A stretch of DNA of 27,603 nucleotides from a candidate division WOR-3 bacterium. Lineage in GTDB: Bacteria; SDB-A. Position 1 is the first letter of the stretch. Each line of letters starts with the position of its first letter. The translations under genes were made by a program, and so were the position numbers. The notes beneath the pieces are model-generated. The model had not been told where the DNA came from and made no database searches. It saw only the letters and a program-made list of their open reading frames with translations. Positions 16,147-21,200 of this stretch are shown here, piece by piece. The stretch is taken from the NCBI GenBank assembly GCA_016934535.1, contig JAFGSQ010000066.1, positions 1-27,603 of the forward strand. Direction: 5' to 3'.

Positions 16147-18603
16147 ATGAAAAGTATCTTTTTTCTGATGATTTTTGTTTTCGCTTCAGTTCAGGCGGAT
16201 CCGCCGGCCAGTTTCGATCTGAGAAACTATGGAGGGATAAATTATGTAACCTCGGTGAAAAATCAGCAGGGTGGAACATGCTGGACGCATGGTGCCATGG
16301 CTTCTATTGAAGGCAATCTGCTGATAACGGGAGCGTGGACAGCCGCAGGCGACACCGGCGAACCGAATCTCGCCGAGTATCACCTCGACTGGTGGAATGG
16401 TTTCAATCAGTGGAACAACGACGACATAGATCCTCCCACAGGAAGCGGACTGATTGTTCACGAAGGCGGAGACTACATGGTGACAACCGCTTATCTGAGC
16501 AGAGGAGAAGGTGCGGTCAGGGACATTGACGGACAGTCTTATTCATCAGCTCCCCAGAGAAGACTCGACACATACAGGTATTATTATCCGAGACAGGTTT
16601 GGTGGCTGACGGCGGGGGAAAATCTCGAGAACATAAACGCGATCAAAGAAGCTGTTATGACTTACGGCGTTCTGGGAACGTGTATGTGCTACAATTCGTC
16701 ATACATTTCGAATTATATCCACTACCAGCCTCCGACGAGCACGGAAATGCCCAACCACGCTGTGGCCATAATCGGATGGGACGACAACTTGAGCACCCAG
16801 GCGCCTCTGCCGGGAGCGTGGCTCGTCAAAAACAGTTGGGGCCCGTCATGGGGAAACGACGGATTTTTCTGGATATCATATTACGACAAATACAGTTGCC
16901 AGGAACCTCAGATGGGCGCGGTTTCTTTTCAGCATGTGGAAGTGATGAAATACGACACGATATATTATCACGATTACCATGGCTGGAGAGACACCAAAAC
17001 CGACTGTTCGGAAGCTTTTAACGTGTTTGTCGCGAACGGCGATCACTCAATAACCGGAGTGAGCTTTTTTGCAGCCGCAGACAGCGCTGAATACACAATA
17101 AGAATTTATGAAAGTTTTGACGGATCGCAGCTTTCGGGAATTCTCGCGGAAGAAACAGGAATTTGCGAAAGAAAAGGTTTTTACACAGTTGATCTCGATT
17201 CCGCACCGTCTTTTCTCGAAGGAGACACTTTTTATGCCTATCTCAGTCTTTCCGAGGGCGGGCAGCCGTACGACAGAACTTCAGACGTGCCTGTCCTTCT
17301 CGGAGCGAGTTACAGGACGGTTGTTCAGTCTTCGGCTGATCCGAATGAAAGTTATTACAAAGAGGGAGGGCAATGGCACGACCTCTATAACTGGGCTGGC
17401 AACCCCTATCCTCAGACCGGAAATTTCTGCATAAAAGCGTGTGCGATGGAAATGGGTATAAAAGTGACGCCGGATACAGATTCAAAATCACAGGGTCTTC
17501 CAGGAGGACCATTTTCTCCTGATCAATTCCAGTACGACATCACTTACAACGGTTCAGGTCAGATAGATTACACTGTCGGGGTAAGTTTCAATGCATACTG
17601 GCTTAGTGTCACGGGACCGGTTACAGGATCTCTGACAAACACCGACACCGCATCAATCATTTTTTCGATAAATTCGTCGGCGAACAGTCTTCCTGTCGGA
17701 GCTTACAGGGCGACGATTCAATTTCAAAATCAGACGAATCAGCTCGGTTCAACTGAGAGAGAAATAATACTCGTCGTAGGAGCAAATCAGACTGTTTATT
17801 TCTGGGGTTTTGAGACGAATCCGGGATGGAACTGCGACCTGCAATGGGCGTTCGGCGTTCCGACCGGCCAGGGAGGACAACACGGAAATCCCGACCCGAC
17901 TTCAGGTTACACGGGCAACAATGTTTACGGATACAATCTAAACGGCGATTATGCAAACAACATGACTGAAAAATACCTGGCGACAAACGCCATTGACCTG
18001 ACCGGCGTGTACAACACTGAGCTTAGATTTTACAGATGGCTCGGCGTCGAACAATCTTCATACGATCACGCGAAAATACAAGTCAAGGCAGGATCCGGAA
18101 GCTGGTTTACTATATGGGAGAATCCCGACAGCGAAACAGCAGACAACGCGTGGAATCAATTCAGCTACGACATATCACAGGTTGCCGACGATCAGAGCGA
18201 AGTTTACCTGAGATGGGTCATGGGTACGACAGACGGAGGATGGGTTTATTGCGGCTGGAACATTGACGATGTCGAGATACTCGGCGTCAGCGAATCTTCT
18301 ATCGAAGAAAATCCCTCTGCCGGTTATGAGGGAGATTTTTCTTTCTCGCTGTCTAACTCATTTGGCAGAGGGACCGATATTTTCTACGTTTTACCTTCAG
18401 ACGGCGACGTCGGAATAAGAGTTTACGACGCGACCGGAAGAGTGGTCGCTGTTTTGACTGAATCTTATAAACCCGCCGGTTGTCATTCTCTGTCATGGGC
18501 AGGAACTGACGGCGAAGGTAAGTTCATCTCGAACGGAGTTTATTTCATAAACATAGAAACTCGGGACAATTCAGCTACAAGAAAAATGATTTTGACAAGG
18601 TAA
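16147..18603 (+). CDS. Secreted C1 (papain-fold) cysteine peptidase with FlgD-Ig/T9SS-like C-terminal domain
   Basis: An 818-residue exported protein. A short signal peptide (1-17, ending SVQA) runs straight into the peptidase domain (about 20-260), which starts PASFDLRNYGG. Catalytic C45 sits in GGTCWTHGAMAS, the histidine is H204 in NHAVAIIGWDD and the asparagine N229 in LVKNSWGPSWG; Q40 or Q41 would be the oxyanion glutamine. There is no I29-type propeptide. Residues about 265-430 resemble the lectin-like domain often found with bacterial C1 enzymes, followed by a BACON/Ig-like strand region (about 435-545) and a MAM/jelly-roll-type domain (about 550-720). The C-terminal FlgD-Ig/T9SS-like domain (VYDATGRVVAVL, NGVYFINI, ending KMILTR) suggests surface display or release. 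A role in extracellular protein breakdown is inferred. Confidence 0.9.
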   Translation: MKSIFFLMIFVFASVQADPPASFDLRNYGGINYVTSVKNQQGGTCWTHGAMASIEGNLLITGAWTAAGDTGEPNLAEYHLDWWNGFNQWNNDDIDPPTGSGLIVHEGGDYMVTTAYLSRGEGAVRDIDGQSYSSAPQRRLDTYRYYYPRQVWWLTAGENLENINAIKEAVMTYGVLGTCMCYNSSYISNYIHYQPPTSTEMPNHAVAIIGWDDNLSTQAPLPGAWLVKNSWGPSWGNDGFFWISYYDKYSCQEPQMGAVSFQHVEVMKYDTIYYHDYHGWRDTKTDCSEAFNVFVANGDHSITGVSFFAAADSAEYTIRIYESFDGSQLSGILAEETGICERKGFYTVDLDSAPSFLEGDTFYAYLSLSEGGQPYDRTSDVPVLLGASYRTVVQSSADPNESYYKEGGQWHDLYNWAGNPYPQTGNFCIKACAMEMGIKVTPDTDSKSQGLPGGPFSPDQFQYDITYNGSGQIDYTVGVSFNAYWLSVTGPVTGSLTNTDTASIIFSINSSANSLPVGAYRATIQFQNQTNQLGSTEREIILVVGANQTVYFWGFETNPGWNCDLQWAFGVPTGQGGQHGNPDPTSGYTGNNVYGYNLNGDYANNMTEKYLATNAIDLTGVYNTELRFYRWLGVEQSSYDHAKIQVKAGSGSWFTIWENPDSETADNAWNQFSYDISQVADDQSEVYLRWVMGTTDGGWVYCGWNIDDVEILGVSESSIEENPSAGYEGDFSFSLSNSFGRGTDIFYVLPSDGDVGIRVYDATGRVVAVLTESYKPAGCHSLSWAGTDGEGKFISNGVYFINIETRDNSATRKMILTR

Positions 18604-18636
18604 ACCGGGAAAGACAAAAAACTTTAATAAAAAAGG

Positions 18637-18665
18637 TAAGAAGGGGTAATTATTATCCCTTCTTA
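18637..18665. promoter_or_regulatory. 13-bp-stem palindrome between the peptidase and membrane-protein genes
   Basis: TAAGAAGGGGTAA (18637-18649) pairs with TTATCCCTTCTTA (18653-18665) around a 3-base loop, with a single G:T pair. It could be the terminator of the peptidase gene, although no T-run follows on the plus strand, or a repressor operator, because it reaches into the TATATT box (18664-18669) ahead of the next gene. On the minus strand a T-run does follow, but no minus-strand gene ends here. Confidence 0.6.
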
Positions 18666-18677
18666 TATTGTGTATAT

Positions 18678-19358
18678 ATGAATTTTATATCAATTCAGAC
18701 AGAACAGACCACTTCAATAACAGATCTGGCTCTGTCGGCAATAAGCGCAGTATTTTGTGCATATTTTTTATTTGAACACGTAAAAATGAAAAACAGGCAA
18801 CCATTGCTGTGGTCGTCGGTTTTTTTTCTTCTGTTCGTGGCTTCATCGCTGGGCGCAATGCTTCACGGAATAATCTGGGATGAAAACGCGAAGTTTAATT
18901 TTTGGATTCCGATAAAAGCTTCGTTGGCTTTGTCAATATCCCTTTTCGCTTTGGCGGCTTATTGTGATTTATTCAGAAGAAGGATAAGATTTTTGTCATT
19001 TTCGATTGCTGTATTAACTGCGTTGACGTGCGGTGCGATTTCTTTTTTACATAATACAAACGACATAATAATGAAAGTATTTCAGCTCACGGCTCTTGTT
19101 TTTTCTTTCACGGTTTATTTGTATCTGATTTTAAGAAATAGAAATTACAGTTCAGTTTACATGATAGCCGGAATATTAATCACATTGACAGCCGCGCTGA
19201 TTCAGTTTTCGGGAAACTTTTCTGTTATGTTTTTATGGCAATTCGATCACAACGGAATATTTCATTTGGTTCAGGTTCCCGGACTGTTTTTTATTTTTTT
19301 CGGAGCGAAACTGTCGTTGAGAAAAAAATATCTAACTTACTCAAAAGAAGTTAAATAA
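18678..19358 (+). CDS. Polytopic membrane protein, seven predicted TM segments, possible CREST-like fold
   Basis: A 226-residue protein with about seven hydrophobic segments: about 17-33, 43-65, 75-96, 103-122, 130-150, 157-175 and 190-212. Polar residues recur in a telling way: a Ser and His in the second (FVASSLGAMLHG), an Asp at the end of the third (AAYCDLFRRR), and HNGIFHLVQ at the start of the last. This recalls the Ser/Asp/His metal-site pattern of CREST-type membrane hydrolases (alkaline ceramidases, PAQR, DUF6962-like proteins), but the similarity is a motif reading and the family is not certain. No Shine-Dalgarno is visible; a TATATT box lies 8 bases before the ATG without a recognisable -35. 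Confidence 0.7.
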   Translation: MNFISIQTEQTTSITDLALSAISAVFCAYFLFEHVKMKNRQPLLWSSVFFLLFVASSLGAMLHGIIWDENAKFNFWIPIKASLALSISLFALAAYCDLFRRRIRFLSFSIAVLTALTCGAISFLHNTNDIIMKVFQLTALVFSFTVYLYLILRNRNYSSVYMIAGILITLTAALIQFSGNFSVMFLWQFDHNGIFHLVQVPGLFFIFFGAKLSLRKKYLTYSKEVK

Positions 19359-19414
19359 ACAGTTCTTTTATTTTTTTGTTGTATTTTTACTGTAAAAAAC
19401 CCTTAAAATTTTTG

Positions 19415-19423
19415 TGTGGATAT
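19415..19423 (-). promoter_or_regulatory. DnaA-box-like site (one mismatch)
   Basis: TGTGGATAT reads ATATCCACA on the minus strand, one mismatch from the DnaA box TTATCCACA. It has the same orientation as the perfect site 174 bases downstream. Confidence 0.35.
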
Positions 19424-19424
19424 C

Positions 19425-19474
19425 TGACTTCGGGCATGTCAGTAAATATCGAAATATTGAGCCCAAGTAAGTCA
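19425..19474. repeat. Nested imperfect hairpin
   Basis: TGACTT (19425-19430) pairs with AAGTCA (19469-19474), GGGC (19432-19435) with GCCC (19461-19464) and AATAT (19445-19449) with ATATT (19454-19458) around a CGAA loop. The arms are short and separated by unequal internal loops, so a chance origin is possible. Confidence 0.3.
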
Positions 19475-19588
19475 CAAAATTGCAACGAATAGCGTATAGC
19501 TCGAACAAGCGTTACATGCGCTTGAAATGTTGAACCGATGAAACATGTGCAGATAAACAAAGTATTCACCGCGCTGTGTTGACAAAAT

Positions 19589-19597
19589 TGTGGATAA
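19589..19597 (-). promoter_or_regulatory. Perfect DnaA box
   Basis: TGTGGATAA is the exact complement of the DnaA box consensus TTATCCACA. It follows directly on a TTGACA hexamer (19579-19584), which has no good -10 at normal distance. Confidence 0.45.
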
Positions 19598-19652
19598 CTT
19601 AGAGTTTTTTGGCTTGAAAAATGCATAAGAACTTATCTGATATAAAGATGAA

Positions 19653-19680
19653 TTTAAATGATAATCATTTATAGTATAAT
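19653..19680 (+). promoter_or_regulatory. Promoter with a Fur-box-like palindromic operator in its spacer
   Basis: The 17-base perfect palindrome TAAATGATAATCATTTA (19655-19671) contains AATGATAATCATT, the 13-base core of the Fur box consensus. It lies between a weak -35 (TTTAAA, 19653-19658) and a perfect -10 TATAAT (19675-19680), the usual position of a repressing operator. Transcription would start near 19687 and run towards uvsE. Fur itself is only one possible regulator. Confidence 0.5.
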
Positions 19681-19684
19681 AATT

Positions 19685-19738
19685 ATGTCTTTTCCGTTTA
19701 AAAAAATCAATCAATATAAAATCACGGCTCAGTCTTAA
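19685..19738 (+). CDS. Possible 17-codon leader peptide or gene remnant
   Basis: An ATG 4 bases after the perfect TATAAT opens a frame of 17 codons (MSFPFKKINQYKITAQS) ending in TAA. There is no Shine-Dalgarno. It could be a leaderless regulatory peptide ahead of uvsE, the remains of a lost gene, or chance. No homolog is recognised. Confidence 0.15.
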   Translation: MSFPFKKINQYKITAQS

Positions 19739-19779
19739 TGCGTTTCAATTCTATGGATTAATGAATTAGTTTGTAAACA

Positions 19780-19807
19780 TTGACCAATGAGAAATTTCGA
19801 TTATCTT
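19780..19807 (+). promoter_or_regulatory. Proximal promoter of uvsE, near-leaderless
   Basis: TTGACC (19780-19785) and TATCTT (19802-19807) are 16 bases apart. The expected start of transcription is about 4 bases before the ATG at 19818, and no Shine-Dalgarno precedes that ATG. Both hexamers are imperfect, so this is a moderate call. Confidence 0.4.
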
Positions 19808-19817
19808 TGAAATTTAT

Positions 19818-20702
19818 ATGAATATAGGGTACCCTTGCATAAACCGAAGTATTGACTGTACTTCAAATTCAACTTTCAGACTTCGAAATTTCACAAAAGA
19901 AAATTTAATTGCAAAAGTAGAAAACAACATCTGTTGTCTGAAAAAAATATTGGGATTCAACGCTGATAAAGGATTGTTATTTTTCAGAATAAGTTCCGAC
20001 TTGGTGCCTTTTGCATCGCATCCGGTCATGGAGTTTGACTGGCTCAATCATTTTAAAGACGAATTGAAAAGCTTGGGATCGTTTATAAGAAAGAACAGAA
20101 TGAGAATTTCAATGCATCCCGACCAGTTCACTATAATAAACGCGAGAGACAGCAAAATTGTCAAAAGAAGCATCGAAGAACTCGAATATCACTGCGATTT
20201 GCTCGATTCGCTCGGTCTCGATTCTACGGCGAAGATACAGATTCACGTGGGAGGAGTCTATGACGATAAGACAGCTTCAAAATTGCGATTTGCCGAAAAT
20301 TACTTAGAATTACCAGAAAAGATCAAAAAGCGTTTGGTAATCGAAAACGACGACAGACATTACGGATTGAAGGACTGTATGGAAATATACGACAAAATCC
20401 GAGTTCCAGTTCTTTTTGATGTGTTTCATCACGAGGTCTGCAACTCCGGCGAGATTCTTTCGGAAGCTCTTGAAAAATCCGCCAAAACATGGAGTAAGAA
20501 AAACGGCACCCCTATGATTGATTACAGTTCCCAGAAAAGAGGATCGAGAAAAGGGTCGCACGCTGAGACGCTTGAAAAGAATCATTTCGTCAAGTTTTTA
20601 AAGGACTCGGATGGATTCGATTTTGATCTCATGCTCGAGATAAAGGACAAGGAAAAAAGCGCCATAAAAGCTTTAAAACTTGTAAATGAAAAAAGGAGAT
20701 AA
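19818..20702 (+). CDS. uvsE: UV damage endonuclease UvsE/UVDE
   Basis: A 294-residue TIM-barrel endonuclease that nicks DNA 5' to UV photoproducts and some other lesions. The N-terminus MNIGYPCIN is the canonical UVDE start, and an in-frame TGA lies 30 bases upstream, so the start is secure. Metal-site motifs along the barrel are RISMHPDQF (H100), IHVGGVYDDK (H143), LVIENDDRHYG (E176), LFDVFHHE (D201, H204), GSHAETL (H248) and LMLEIKDKE (E274). At the strand where family members usually have K-x-H (K229/H231 in Thermus, from memory) this protein reads PMIDYSSQ, with Met and Asp instead. It ends 2 bases before tspO, whose ribosome binding site lies in the uvsE tail, so both are in one operon. 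Confidence 0.94.
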   Translation: MNIGYPCINRSIDCTSNSTFRLRNFTKENLIAKVENNICCLKKILGFNADKGLLFFRISSDLVPFASHPVMEFDWLNHFKDELKSLGSFIRKNRMRISMHPDQFTIINARDSKIVKRSIEELEYHCDLLDSLGLDSTAKIQIHVGGVYDDKTASKLRFAENYLELPEKIKKRLVIENDDRHYGLKDCMEIYDKIRVPVLFDVFHHEVCNSGEILSEALEKSAKTWSKKNGTPMIDYSSQKRGSRKGSHAETLEKNHFVKFLKDSDGFDFDLMLEIKDKEKSAIKALKLVNEKRR

Positions 20703-20704
20703 AA

Positions 20705-21181
20705 ATGAATAAAACCAGTTTTCTAAAACTCGCCATTTCGATAATTCTCCCTCAGCTCGCGGGTATAATCGGCTCTTTTTTCACGATGAAGAACATTCCC
20801 GGCTGGTATGCCGGACTTAACAAGCCTTCCTTCAATCCCCCAAACTGGTTGTTCGGACCGGTGTGGACTACTCTGTATCTGATGATGGGTGTTTCTTTTT
20901 TCATTGTATGGGCTTATCATACCCGAAGTTCATTTTACAAACCTGCGATTACAGTGTTTCTGATACAGCTCTTTTTGAACTTGCTTTGGTCTTTCCTTTT
21001 CTTTGGTCTGAAAAACCCTCTCGCGGGTCTTGTCGAAATATTTTTCCTTTGGACGGCCATTCTTTTGACTATCATCCTTTTTTTCAAAATCTCAAAAACA
21101 GCCTCAATTCTTCTGATTCCCTATTTACTGTGGGTCTCTTTCGCCTCGGTTTTGAATTACTTCTTGTATAAATTGAATTGA
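20705..21181 (+). CDS. tspO: TspO/MBR family tryptophan-rich sensory protein
   Basis: A 158-residue membrane protein with five TM helices. The hallmark is the loop after TM1, NKPSFNPPNWLFGPVWTTLY (about 39-58), with LFLNLLWSFLFFGL in TM3. TspO proteins bind porphyrins and, in photosynthetic and stress systems, modulate responses to light, oxygen and oxidative stress; their exact transport or degradation role is debated. The ribosome binding site AAAGGAGA sits within the last codons of uvsE. Pairing with a UV repair enzyme suggests a light or photosensitiser stress role, which is an inference from position. It converges with the next minus-strand gene with a 19-base gap. Confidence 0.95.
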   Translation: MNKTSFLKLAISIILPQLAGIIGSFFTMKNIPGWYAGLNKPSFNPPNWLFGPVWTTLYLMMGVSFFIVWAYHTRSSFYKPAITVFLIQLFLNLLWSFLFFGLKNPLAGLVEIFFLWTAILLTIILFFKISKTASILLIPYLLWVSFASVLNYFLYKLN

Positions 21182-21200
21182 AGTTCAAATATGCTTTATC

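Larger units (their letters stand above)
19359..19817. other. 459-base AT-rich intergenic region with several structured elements
   Basis: The only stretch over 300 bases without a convincing gene. It holds a TTTTTAC-t-GTAAAAA palindrome (19384-19398), one perfect and one single-mismatch DnaA box, a nested hairpin (19425-19474), a 6-bp hairpin with 7-base loop (CAAGCG/CGCTTG, 19506-19524), a Fur-box-like palindrome inside a promoter (19655-19671) and the uvsE promoter. It does not match tmRNA, 6S, SRP or RNase P RNA motifs that I can recognise. Minus-strand reading frames here lack any protein-like character. Confidence 0.6.

Noticed and set aside
17657-17986. Minus-strand frame of 109 codons within the C1 peptidase gene, and several similar frames in this GC-richer gene.
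   Set aside because: Shadows of a strongly supported gene; Arg/Ser/Cys-rich composition typical of antisense frames.
19579-19610. TTGACA followed by AT-rich sequence as a promoter upstream of uvsE.
   Set aside because: No -10 hexamer at 16-18 bases; the spacer instead contains the DnaA box.
19387-19714. Minus-strand frames of about 80 codons in the intergenic region.
   Set aside because: No ribosome binding site, no recognisable domain, and they cover the hairpins and palindromes described for this region.
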